Shown: positions 1 through 8,313 of the stretch, piece by piece
Numbering within the stretch: position 1 is the first letter of the stretch
Layout of the letters: every line of letters begins with the position of its first letter
NCBI GenBank assembly: GCA_002327885.1
Contig: DCUS01000245.1
Location: forward strand, 1 to 29,507
Direction of reading: 5' to 3'
DNA length: 29,507 nt
Source of the DNA: Syntrophaceae bacterium UBA2208
GTDB lineage: Bacteria; Desulfobacterota; BSN033; UBA1163
Made by a program: the position numbers and the translations under genes
Notes under the pieces: generated by a model
What the model saw: the letters and a program-made list of their open reading frames with translations, nothing else
The model's database searches: none
Told to the model about the DNA's origin: nothing

Positions 1-3000
1 CCACCATGGCTACCACACCGCCCACTAACATCTTCTCCTTTGATAGGATGGTGCAGGCTCGAGAAGCTGCAGCGCTTGCCTGAGAGATCGTTTCGCTGAT
101 CAATTTCGGCCCGTGGGCACCCCCTGCGAGATACATGCCGTCCGTAGCGAAATCGACCGGCCTCAACTTCATATGGGCTTCTAAGAAAAAGCCTTCCATC
201 GTTCGGGGAGCCTTGAGCATGGTTGCCAATTCCTCGTTCTCTCTCGGAATGGTAGCAGCAGAAAGAACCAGCAGGTCAGGTTTTATCTCCATTCTTTCCT
301 TTAAAATACGGTCCAGAAAAGAGATGGTGAGATCCTGTCCGTCCTTTTTGACTTCGGGTTTTTCTTCTGGTTCGTACCGGATGAACATAATTCCCCTCTC
401 GCGGGCTTTGGCGTAGTAAGATTCTGCAAGGCCGTAGGTCCTTACATCCCGATAGAGGATGGAAATGTTCGCACCGGGGTTCATCTCTTTGATTTTGAGA
501 GCATTCTTCACAGCCGTGGCACAGCAGGTTCGGCTGCAGTTGGGCCGTTCTTTTTCCCTTGACCCCACACATTGAATCATCACAATGTGATTTGCTCGAA
601 CCACTTCGTCAGGTTGATTGGCAATGCGGCCCTCTAATTCAAGCTGTGTGACAATACGAGGATCTTCTCCATAGAAATATTGGTCAGGTTTCCATTCTTG
701 AGCGCCTGTGGCCAAGACCGTTATGCCATGTTCAATCTTCCGGTAATACATGGTCGGGGCGACCATCACGCCCGTAGAAAAGTTTCCTTTGGAGCCGCTG
801 AAATCAACCACGAGAGCATTGGTGATGACATGGATGGACGGATGGTTCGTCACTCGATTTATCAAATCCTTCAGGAAAACCTGGACATCCTGGCCTTCAA
901 GGGTATAGTAAAGGTTTCTCAGGTTTCCTCCTAACTGGGCTTCTTTCTCGAGAAGGAAGATCTCAAATCCCTGTTCTGCAAGTTTGAGGGCAGCGGTCAT
1001 TCCGGCCACGCCTCCTCCGATGACCAATCCCTTTTGTATTACCGGTAATGCCAGCTCGCTGAGGGGCTGGATCAAGCGGGCATTGGCCACGGCCATCCGG
1101 ACGAGGTCCTTGGCTTTATGAGTCGCATCTTCCTTCTGCCGCATATGGACCCACGAACATTGATCACGGATATTCGCCATTTCGAAAAGGTACTTATTTA
1201 GTCCTGCCTCCCGACAGGTTTCCCTAAACATCGGCTCATGGGTTCTCGGAGAACAGGATGCGACAATGACACGGTTCAGATGGTGCTCCTGGATCGCATC
1301 TTTAATCTTTCCCTGGGTATCCTGGGAACAGGTATAAAGGTTATCCTCAACATGGACGACATCTTTCAGTGTTCCGGCGTACTCTCTCACTTCAGGGACA
1401 TTGACCACCCCTCCGATGTTGATGCCACAGTTGCAGACGAAGACACCGATGCGAGGTTCCCCTGCTGTCACATCTGTTTCCGGAGGATATTCTTTCTTGG
1501 TGACCATTGTCCCCCGCGCTGAAGCGATTGGTCCTGTGGCATTGGCCACAGCACCGCTTGCCTGAGAGACAGTTTCCGGAATGTCTTTTGGTCCCTGAAA
1601 TACACCACAGACATACACGCCTTCCTTTGAGGTCGAAGTGGGTTCGAAAGGCATGGTCTTACAAAATCCATGAGCGTCGACTTCAATCCCCATCCGTTTT
1701 GCCATCTCGACCGTTTCTTTCGATGGAACCATGCCCATGGAAAGAACCACCAAGTCGAATTCCTCTTCGACAAACTTTCCCTCTTCATCCAGGTAAGTCA
1801 CCTTGAGATTTTTTGTTTTAAATTGTTCTCTTATTCTGGAGACCATACATTTGATGAACCGGACGCCGTATTCCGATTTGGCTCTTTCATAATAAGCATC
1901 GAATCCTTTGCCATAGGCCCGGATATCCATATAAAAAATAGTCGGCTCGACAAAGATAGCATGTTCTTTGGCGATGATGGCCTCTTTCATTGCGTACATA
2001 CAGCACACGGAGGAGCAATAATCCTGTCCGCAGGAAATATCGCGGCTGCCCACACACTGAATAAAAGCGATTTTTTTCGGATGGCCTGCATCGGAGGGGC
2101 GTTGGACGACACCGGCATAGGGGCCGCTGGCGCTGAGCATCCGCTCAAATTCAATGCTTGTGACAACATTGGGGTAAACGCCATAGCCGAATTCGGGCCG
2201 AATATTCCCCTCGACGGTTTTAAAGCCGGGGGTGAGAATAACCGCTCCCACTTGAAGATCAACCAATTTTTCACGGTCGTCATGATTGATGGCTCCCGCT
2301 CGACAAGCGAAGACACATTGCAAACATTCAGAGCAGATGCCGCACTCCAGGCACCGCTTGGCGGCCTCGATGACCTCCTCTTCGGCGAGTGTGGCCTCCA
2401 CTTCTAAGAAGTCGCCTTTGCGTTCATTCGCTTCGCGTTTTGCCGGCACAGATCGCGGAGCTGGCGACTTCACCTCCATCAATTGTTTCGCTTCCGCAGG
2501 GTTCAGCTTGGCCTCCGGCAGTTTCTCAACCGATTCTGACACCGGCGGCCATACTCTTGTTTCACCCTCTCCCTTCAAATACGCAATCATCGATCGCGCC
2601 GCTTTATGTCCTGCGGCAATGGCGTCTACGACAAAAGTGGTGCCCGTGACCACATCGCCCCCGGCAAAAATTCCGGGTATATTGGTTGCAAGAGTGTCTT
2701 TGTCCACGGCCACTGTCCGACCGCGCATGGTTTCCACTTTGTTGTTCAACAGGTTGAGATCGGGTTTCTGGCCGATGGCAAAGATGACTAAATCGCAAGG
2801 AATGACCGTCTCTGTACCGGGAATCTCGTCAAAGTCAGGCCGTCCGTCAATAAATCCCCGGAAATCGACATCCACGGTTCGGACACCCGTGACATGGCCG
2901 TCTTTGTTCGTCACTTCCTTAAAGGTACGGCCGGGATAAACATCGATGCCTTCATCCTGGGCATCACGGACTTCCCAATCATGAGCGGGCATTTTCTCTC

Positions 3001-4270
3001 GACTCTCCAGACAGGACATTCCAACCCAGCTTGCCCCCAGGCGGACTGATGACATGGCCGCATCGATGGCCACATTTCCGCCGCCCAGGACCAGAACGCG
3101 TTTATCGGCAATTTTTGATTGGATGTTTGATGTTCCTGTTAGACTCACCTCCCGTAAAAAATCTGTTGTGATGTGGACTTCCGGGAGATCATTCCCCGGA
3201 ATAGGAAGCTTCACACCGATATGGGCGCCTGAAGCGACAAAAACGGCGTCAAAATCCTTGAGCAGTCCTGTTACATCCTCCACACGGTGGTTCAGCTTCA
3301 GATCAACCCCTCTCGAAGTGATTTCATCTATCTCGCGCTGGAGCAGGTCGTAGGGCATGCGATATTCTGGAATACCTACACGCATCATTCCACCCGGGGC
3401 AGGAAGCGCCTCGAAGACGGTAACGGAGTAACTTTTTTGGATTAAATCATTCGCTGCCGTCATTCCTGCAGGTCCGGCACCGACAATGGCAACTTTCTTT
3501 CCTGCACCACTGGTATCGGGAGCTTTTTGGACACCCGAGGTATAAATCCTCTGAATCTCTTCGGGATGTGCGAATGCCCAATCGGTCACAAAACGTTTGA
3601 AATGCATGATATTGACTGGTTCGCTTCCGACTTCATTACGGGTACAAGCCTCCTCGCAACGGTGGTTACACACCCGTCCGCAAACGGAAGGGAAGGGGTT
3701 ATCCTCTTTAATGGTGCGGTAAGCTTCTGCGAAGCGTTTCTCACGGATCAGGGCTATATAGCCCATGGCGCGCTGCTCAATGGGACAGGCGTTACGACAG
3801 GGGGCTTCGCCGCGTTTTTCAATGGCAAAGGCATTCGGAATGGCTTGTGGGTATCGCTTGTAGATGGCTTTGCGTGTGGAAAGCGAAGCATTGAATTCGT
3901 CGGGACGGATAATAGGACAAACTGCTGCACAGTCACCGCAACCGGTGCACTTGGTGAGATCCACAAAGCGAGCATGACGACGAAGGCTGACAGTGAAATT
4001 ACCTGGCTCGCCTGAAATGCCTTCCACATCCGTAGCCGTTAGGATGTTAATGTTAAGGTGACGGCCTGCCTCGACCAGTTTGGGAGAAATAATACACATG
4101 GAACAATCATTGGTGGGGAAGGTTTTATCCAATTGTGCCATCACCCCTCCAATGGCCGGGGATGATTCCACGAGGTAGACATAGTAGCCAGATTCGGCAA
4201 GGTCAAGGGAGGCCTGGATTCCCGCAATCCCTCCTCCGACAACCATTACTGCTCCAACTTTATCAGCCAT
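1..4270 (-). CDS. hdrA: HdrA-like flavoprotein with inserted GltD-like module (3' end outside window)
   Basis: One open frame runs from ATG at 4270 to the left edge (about 1,423 codons seen, no stop reached); I checked the frame at five points along it. Order of parts: N-terminal FAD motif VVGGGIAGIQ; a 4Fe-4S motif CTGCGDCAAVCP; a GltD/NfnB-type region with its own cysteine-rich start (CRNACP, CGRVCNHRCEEAC), dinucleotide motif VAIVGAGPAG, a second one VLVLGGGNVAIDAA, and AGGDVVTG; a further ferredoxin motif CLECGICSECLQC; an HdrA flavin half (IQCVGSRD); then a second HdrA-type half (VIGGGVAGMTAA, IQCVGSREKE). HdrA of methanogens is about 650 residues, so this is roughly double plus an insert. 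Known family role: flavin-based electron bifurcation with HdrBC. The GltD part suggests NAD(P)H is a partner (inference). The SD GGAG lies 8 nt before the start. hdrB and hdrC lie just upstream. Confidence 0.9.
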   Translation of the reverse strand, partial: MADKVGAVMVVGGGIAGIQASLDLAESGYYVYLVESSPAIGGVMAQLDKTFPTNDCSMCIISPKLVEAGRHLNINILTATDVEGISGEPGNFTVSLRRHARFVDLTKCTGCGDCAAVCPIIRPDEFNASLSTRKAIYKRYPQAIPNAFAIEKRGEAPCRNACPIEQRAMGYIALIREKRFAEAYRTIKEDNPFPSVCGRVCNHRCEEACTRNEVGSEPVNIMHFKRFVTDWAFAHPEEIQRIYTSGVQKAPDTSGAGKKVAIVGAGPAGMTAANDLIQKSYSVTVFEALPAPGGMMRVGIPEYRMPYDLLQREIDEITSRGVDLKLNHRVEDVTGLLKDFDAVFVASGAHIGVKLPIPGNDLPEVHITTDFLREVSLTGTSNIQSKIADKRVLVLGGGNVAIDAAMSSVRLGASWVGMSCLESREKMPAHDWEVRDAQDEGIDVYPGRTFKEVTNKDGHVTGVRTVDVDFRGFIDGRPDFDEIPGTETVIPCDLVIFAIGQKPDLNLLNNKVETMRGRTVAVDKDTLATNIPGIFAGGDVVTGTTFVVDAIAAGHKAARSMIAYLKGEGETRVWPPVSESVEKLPEAKLNPAEAKQLMEVKSPAPRSVPAKREANERKGDFLEVEATLAEEEVIEAAKRCLECGICSECLQCVFACRAGAINHDDREKLVDLQVGAVILTPGFKTVEGNIRPEFGYGVYPNVVTSIEFERMLSASGPYAGVVQRPSDAGHPKKIAFIQCVGSRDISCGQDYCSSVCCMYAMKEAIIAKEHAIFVEPTIFYMDIRAYGKGFDAYYERAKSEYGVRFIKCMVSRIREQFKTKNLKVTYLDEEGKFVEEEFDLVVLSMGMVPSKETVEMAKRMGIEVDAHGFCKTMPFEPTSTSKEGVYVCGVFQGPKDIPETVSQASGAVANATGPIASARGTMVTKKEYPPETDVTAGEPRIGVFVCNCGINIGGVVNVPEVREYAGTLKDVVHVEDNLYTCSQDTQGKIKDAIQEHHLNRVIVASCSPRTHEPMFRETCREAGLNKYLFEMANIRDQCSWVHMRQKEDATHKAKDLVRMAVANARLIQPLSELALPVIQKGLVIGGGVAGMTAALKLAEQGFEIFLLEKEAQLGGNLRNLYYTLEGQDVQVFLKDLINRVTNHPSIHVITNALVVDFSGSKGNFSTGVMVAPTMYYRKIEHGITVLATGAQEWKPDQYFYGEDPRIVTQLELEGRIANQPDEVVRANHIVMIQCVGSREKERPNCSRTCCATAVKNALKIKEMNPGANISILYRDVRTYGLAESYYAKARERGIMFIRYEPEEKPEVKKDGQDLTISFLDRILKERMEIKPDLLVLSAATIPRENEELATMLKAPRTMEGFFLEAHMKLRPVDFATDGMYLAGGAHGPKLISETISQASAAASRACTILSKEKMLVGGVVAMV

Positions 4271-4310
4271 TTTTGCATCTCCAATTTATAGTAAACGACC
4301 CCCAAAAGTC

Positions 4311-4373
4311 GTCATTGCGAGGAGCGTAGCGACGTGGCAATCTCGGAGATTGCTTCGCTTCGTTCGCAATGAC
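4311..4373. repeat. Inverted-repeat element, REP/MITE-like
   Basis: The element begins with GTCATTGCGA and ends with its reverse complement TCGCAATGAC. Inner arms GCAATCTC and GAGATTGC also match, with GC-rich purine-biased sequence between. It sits in the 195-bp hdrB-hdrA gap. Elements beginning GTCATTGCGAGGAGC are familiar to me as dispersed intergenic repeats in several bacterial lineages (from memory, not searched). It could fold into a long hairpin in the hdrB-hdrA transcript. Confidence 0.75.
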
Positions 4374-4416
4374 ACCTCGGGAATGTCCACATATTTAAAT
4401 CCTTCACTGTAGATTT

Positions 4417-4439
4417 TAGATTTAAGATTTTTAAATCTA
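4417..4439. repeat. AT-rich perfect hairpin downstream of hdrB
   Basis: Perfect 9-bp arms TAGATTTAA and TTAAATCTA surround a 5-base spacer. It lies 27 bp after the hdrB stop on the minus strand, followed by more copies of an AAATCT-like unit. No T-tract follows on the minus strand, so a terminator role is not supported. Confidence 0.55.
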
Positions 4440-4465
4440 CAATTTACGATCTGTTATATACAATT

Positions 4466-5317
4466 TTACATTAATCCTTTGTTGCCTAATGCCTTGATGG
4501 GATCTGTGATGTGGCGGCTAAACCATTTCTTAGCATCCGGGTGTCCCAGGGCTAAACCCATCAATTCTGTAAAGTAAAGAATGGGAAGATTGTATTTTTT
4601 TCCCGTCTCCTTCTCCAATTCTTCTTGACGGGTATCCAGATTGGCCTGGCACATCGGGCAACCTGTGACCAGACAGTCAGCCTCTGCTTCCATCGCCATG
4701 GAGAGAAGTCGGTCGTTCAACTTTCTTACGATATCTGTTCGCGTCATCACAAGACTGGCTCCACAACAATCAGTCTTATAAGACCAGGGGATGGATTCCG
4801 CACCCAGCAGTTTCATCAGACGGTCCATATGCATAGGATTTTCATATTCCCTTATTCCTGTCACCTTGGGAGGCCGGACGGTAAGGCAACCATAATAACA
4901 GACCACCTTAAGCCCTGAGAGAGGTTTGACCCGCTTTTTCTTCACCTCTTCCAAGATCTCGTCATTACAGAAAAAATCCAAGGCATAACGAATGGGAACA
5001 TTTCCCTGATAAGGGAAATAGACCTTCCTGGAATGCTCCTTGACTTCTTTTTCCGCAGCCTTAAATCGACTGTAGCAGGCCACGCAAGGAACCAGGAGCT
5101 CACGGTCGCTTTTCTCTGCGATGGCAAGATTTCGAGCAGCCAGTTCGATGGCGAGTTCTTCGTCCGTGCAATGGGCCGAACTCGCACCGCAACAGGTCCA
5201 ATCCTCTAACTCATGGAGTCCGATATCAAGAAGCCTTGATACGCCTCGGATCGACTCGTCATACTCTCTCGCCGTTCCGTGGAGGGAGCACCCAGGATAA
5301 TAAGAAATTTCTTTCAC
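4466..5317 (-). CDS. hdrB: Heterodisulfide reductase subunit B-like CCG protein
   Basis: This 283-residue protein has two CCG domains: C10, C42-C43, C78, C81 and then C144, C184-C185, C220, C223. In HdrB these motifs hold the two noncubane 4Fe-4S clusters that cleave a disulfide or a related acceptor. The length matches the family (about 280-300). Translation starts at a GTG overlapping the hdrC stop (GTGA), with GGGGAGAGG upstream, so it is probably translationally coupled to hdrC. The true acceptor is unknown: CoM-S-S-CoB is not expected in a bacterium. Neighbouring metF2 suggests methylene-THF reduction as the process served (inference). Confidence 0.92.
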   Translation of the reverse strand: MKEISYYPGCSLHGTAREYDESIRGVSRLLDIGLHELEDWTCCGASSAHCTDEELAIELAARNLAIAEKSDRELLVPCVACYSRFKAAEKEVKEHSRKVYFPYQGNVPIRYALDFFCNDEILEEVKKKRVKPLSGLKVVCYYGCLTVRPPKVTGIREYENPMHMDRLMKLLGAESIPWSYKTDCCGASLVMTRTDIVRKLNDRLLSMAMEAEADCLVTGCPMCQANLDTRQEELEKETGKKYNLPILYFTELMGLALGHPDAKKWFSRHITDPIKALGNKGLM

Positions 5318-5880
5318 TGCCTCTCCCCTTTCTCATAGGCTTTGAAGATCTCCTGAATCTCTTTGCCTCCTCCAAACCTGGAAGGAAGGATTTTAATCTT
5401 CCCCTTGCGAAACATCTTCCACCCTAACTTGGCGTCCTTGAAAAAATCTTTGGTTTTGGATTTAAATTGGAGGATGAGACTCAGTTCGTGGATCCGGCCT
5501 TTCGATTTAATCGTGTCCAAGAAGACGGAATGAAAAACAGGGACATCCTTTTCTCCCGGTTCGATTCCGGAATGAAGCGCCAAGTTTCTTAACGCATCCA
5601 TGATTTTAGCGATATCAATATTGTTAGGGCATCGAACGCTGCAAGTATAGCAGGAGGCGCAGATCCAGATCGTTTTTGAAGAAAGGACCTTCTCCCGGTG
5701 GCCATACTGGATATGACGGAGCAACTGATTGGGCAGGATATCCATGGCATAAGCGATGGGGCATCCTGCCGAACATTTCTGGCATTGAAAACAGGCCTGG
5801 ATGGTCTCGCCACTGGCCTGATTGGCTTCAGACAGGAAGGAATTCCCCTTTTGGGTTACCGGTATCTTTAGATCCATCAT
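5314..5880 (-). CDS. hdrC: Heterodisulfide reductase subunit C-like ferredoxin protein
   Basis: A 188-residue protein with two classical 4Fe-4S motifs, C30-x2-C33-x2-C36-x3-C40 and C74-x2-C77-x2-C80-x3-C84, in the usual HdrC layout. It should relay electrons between HdrA and HdrB in the cytoplasm. The start is one of two adjacent ATGs (5880 or 5877), preceded by AAGGGG. Its first 53 nt lie inside the end of the upstream histidine kinase gene in another frame, and its stop overlaps the hdrB start, so kinase, hdrC and hdrB form a tightly coupled set. Confidence 0.92.
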   Translation of the reverse strand: MMDLKIPVTQKGNSFLSEANQASGETIQACFQCQKCSAGCPIAYAMDILPNQLLRHIQYGHREKVLSSKTIWICASCYTCSVRCPNNIDIAKIMDALRNLALHSGIEPGEKDVPVFHSVFLDTIKSKGRIHELSLILQFKSKTKDFFKDAKLGWKMFRKGKIKILPSRFGGGKEIQEIFKAYEKGERQ

Positions 5881-8269
5881 TTACCCCTTGATATTGGATA
5901 GCAGGATTTTCCAGAATGGCGTGAGTTCCTTGGTGGATCGGAAGTTCAATCGTAAAAGTTGTTCCTGCTCCCACCTGGCTCTTAACACTGATCTTCCCTC
6001 CGTGATCCTCGACAATCCCGTAAGAGGTGGCGAGGCCCAATCCGGTTCCCTTGCCCACTTCCTTTGTGGTGAAGAAGGGATCGAAGATTCGATTGAGGTT
6101 CTCATCAGGAATGCCCTCACCCGTATCGGTAAATTCCACCAGGACTGTTTTTTGATCCGGGGCAGGGGAGGTGGTAATGGTCAGCTTCCCATTGCCGTGC
6201 ATTGCCTCCGCCGCATTCACAATGATATTCATGAAAACTTGTTTCAATTGGCTTGCATTTCCACTTACAAATGGGAGGAAAGGATCAAATTTCTTGATGA
6301 TCTGAATATTGTGAAACAAGGCCTGATTGACCAAAAAGAAGAGGCCATCATGAATGGCGCGGTTGATATCTGTGGGCTCCATCTTCGGTTCTGTCTGGCG
6401 GGCGAATTCAAGAAGGCTCTTTACGATTTCCTTGCAACGACCTGCCTCCTGTACGATTCGAGCCAAATCCCCTCGCCGCGGATCCTCCTCGGGGAGATCC
6501 TCCATCATCAGACTGGAGTAGATAAGAATCCCACCCAAGGGATTGTTGATCTCGTGAGCGATGCCGGCTGCCAGTTTTCCAAGAGAAGCCATCTTTTCCG
6601 AGCTGACCAGTTGAAGGTGGGTTTCTTCAAGCTTTTTTTCCATCATGATACGGGGTCTCAGGTCCGTAAAGATGCCGACACTGGCAATTTCCTCCCCTTT
6701 TCCATTATAAATGAGGGCCGCGGAGAGTTGGACATGTATTTCTTCTCCAAACTTATTGACCACATTGAGATGGGTAGGAATGAATTTTCCTGCGCCGCCA
6801 TATTCCGGGCTTCGAAGTTTCTTCATAATGTCCTTGGCCACGCCCCCAGGATAGATCTTGGTGATATGAATTTTTCCAATTACCTCTTCCGCAGTGTATC
6901 CTGTCAGGGCTTCCGCCCCCTTATTGAAGATAAAGATATCGCCTTTCATGTCGGCTGCGATGATTCCATCCACTGAGCTTTCAATCAGGTTCATGAAGAA
7001 TTCGTTTGCCTCGCGAAGTTCGTTTTCGATCTGTTTCCTCTCCGAGATATCTAAGTTAATGCCTTGGTAACCAACGACCTCTCCACTTTCATTTTTAATA
7101 GGATAGCCGGTCAACAGGACGGTGATCTTGTCGCCATTCTTTTTCCTGAATTCCACTTCCCAGTCTTTGATATAGCCATCCCTTTTGGTTTTCTCCATGA
7201 GGGTCTTTCGGTCTTCGGGGTTCACATAGAGGTCCTCGGCGATATCAATCTTGAGAAATTCTTCCTTGGTTGGATATTCCAACATATCAAGAAGGGCTTG
7301 GTTACAGTCCAAAAACTTCCCTTCCCTGGAGCTGATGAAAAGACCGTGTCTCACTCGTTCAAAAAGATTTCTAAGTGTTTCCTCTGAGTCCCTTAGCTTC
7401 CTTTCAAATTTTTTTCGATCCGTGATGTCGCGGATATAGGCATAGGTCTTGACCTCGCCGGAATCTGACTTGGCCAAGGCAATACACACCTCAGCATCCT
7501 TGACTTGGCCATGAGAGGTCAAGATTGTCATTTCTGTACAGAGCTTCTCTCCGATTCCTGCCCCTCGAGTGACCGTCCCCTCAAGAAATTCTTTATCCTC
7601 TTTGCCGATGACGGTAAAAAAATTTCTTCCGGTCAAATCTTCCTTGGAAACCCCAATGATTTCCGAGGCCCTCAGATTGGCAAAAATGATCTTAAAATTT
7701 TGGTCGAAGACCACAATCCCATCGTCACCCATCTCGGCAATTTTCTCAAACTGTTGATTGGCCTCCCGGATCCTTCGCTCCATTCTTTTTGAATCCGTAA
7801 TATCTTTTAGATAGGCATAGCCCTTCGGAGCTCCAAGAGGTGTTTTCGTTAAGGCGATACAAATTTCAGCTTCTTTCACCTCCCCGACCGACGTAAGCAG
7901 TTGAACCTCGGTACAGGTTTTTTCACCGTACCGCTCAGGATGGACAAAGAGATCTTCGATAAAGGATTGATCGTGCTTGTCTAAAAAGGAAAGGGCCGAC
8001 ATTTTCAACAACTCTTTGGTTGAATAACCCGTGATCTCGGAGGCCATCCGATTGGCGAACTCGATCCGATGATGTTCATCAAATACCAGGATCCCGTCAT
8101 TTCCCAATTCCGCAATGGCTTGGAACATCTCTGACTTTACACCCTTGTTCTTAATAAGGGAAAGTTGGTCACTGGCAGGTTTTCTTTTTTTTACTGGAGA
8201 AGATTTTTTGGTCTGCATCCTTTTTTCAAAGTAACATATCCCCATCGTGTTAACAAGAAACGAGGGCAC
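5828..8269 (-). CDS. Soluble four-PAS sensor histidine kinase
   Basis: An 813-residue kinase without evident membrane segments or signal peptide. Four PAS domains lie at about 48-165, 173-290, 297-415 and 423-542, each ending in a DIT/DIS-type motif. A HisKA domain follows with phospho-acceptor His572 in AAGIAHEINNPL, then the ATPase: N box NIIVNAAEAM (681-690), DTGEGIP (715-721), FFTTK and GTGLGLA. The last 35 residues run past the usual kinase end and overlap hdrC. PAS1 and PAS2 closely resemble each other. The start is uncertain: GTG at 8269 has an SD directly abutting it, and ATGs at 8245 and 8218 lack good spacing. No response regulator is adjacent. Position between metF2 and hdrC suggests redox or energy sensing (inference). 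Confidence 0.88.
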   Translation of the reverse strand: MPSFLVNTMGICYFEKRMQTKKSSPVKKRKPASDQLSLIKNKGVKSEMFQAIAELGNDGILVFDEHHRIEFANRMASEITGYSTKELLKMSALSFLDKHDQSFIEDLFVHPERYGEKTCTEVQLLTSVGEVKEAEICIALTKTPLGAPKGYAYLKDITDSKRMERRIREANQQFEKIAEMGDDGIVVFDQNFKIIFANLRASEIIGVSKEDLTGRNFFTVIGKEDKEFLEGTVTRGAGIGEKLCTEMTILTSHGQVKDAEVCIALAKSDSGEVKTYAYIRDITDRKKFERKLRDSEETLRNLFERVRHGLFISSREGKFLDCNQALLDMLEYPTKEEFLKIDIAEDLYVNPEDRKTLMEKTKRDGYIKDWEVEFRKKNGDKITVLLTGYPIKNESGEVVGYQGINLDISERKQIENELREANEFFMNLIESSVDGIIAADMKGDIFIFNKGAEALTGYTAEEVIGKIHITKIYPGGVAKDIMKKLRSPEYGGAGKFIPTHLNVVNKFGEEIHVQLSAALIYNGKGEEIASVGIFTDLRPRIMMEKKLEETHLQLVSSEKMASLGKLAAGIAHEINNPLGGILIYSSLMMEDLPEEDPRRGDLARIVQEAGRCKEIVKSLLEFARQTEPKMEPTDINRAIHDGLFFLVNQALFHNIQIIKKFDPFLPFVSGNASQLKQVFMNIIVNAAEAMHGNGKLTITTSPAPDQKTVLVEFTDTGEGIPDENLNRIFDPFFTTKEVGKGTGLGLATSYGIVEDHGGKISVKSQVGAGTTFTIELPIHQGTHAILENPAIQYQGVNDGSKDTGNPKGEFLPV

Positions 8270-8313
8270 CCTCCTGGTTTGTCACTGGACCTGCAGGTGG
8301 CAGGGTAAATGGG

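Noticed and set aside
1670..2407. A 245-codon plus-strand open frame
   Set aside because: It is antisense to hdrA, which is open and motif-rich through the same bases; the product shows no recognisable domain.
5822..6976. A 384-codon open frame on the plus strand
   Set aside because: It lies wholly antisense to the kinase gene, whose ATPase and PAS motifs are unmistakable. Its translation shows no recognisable domain and no SD was noted.
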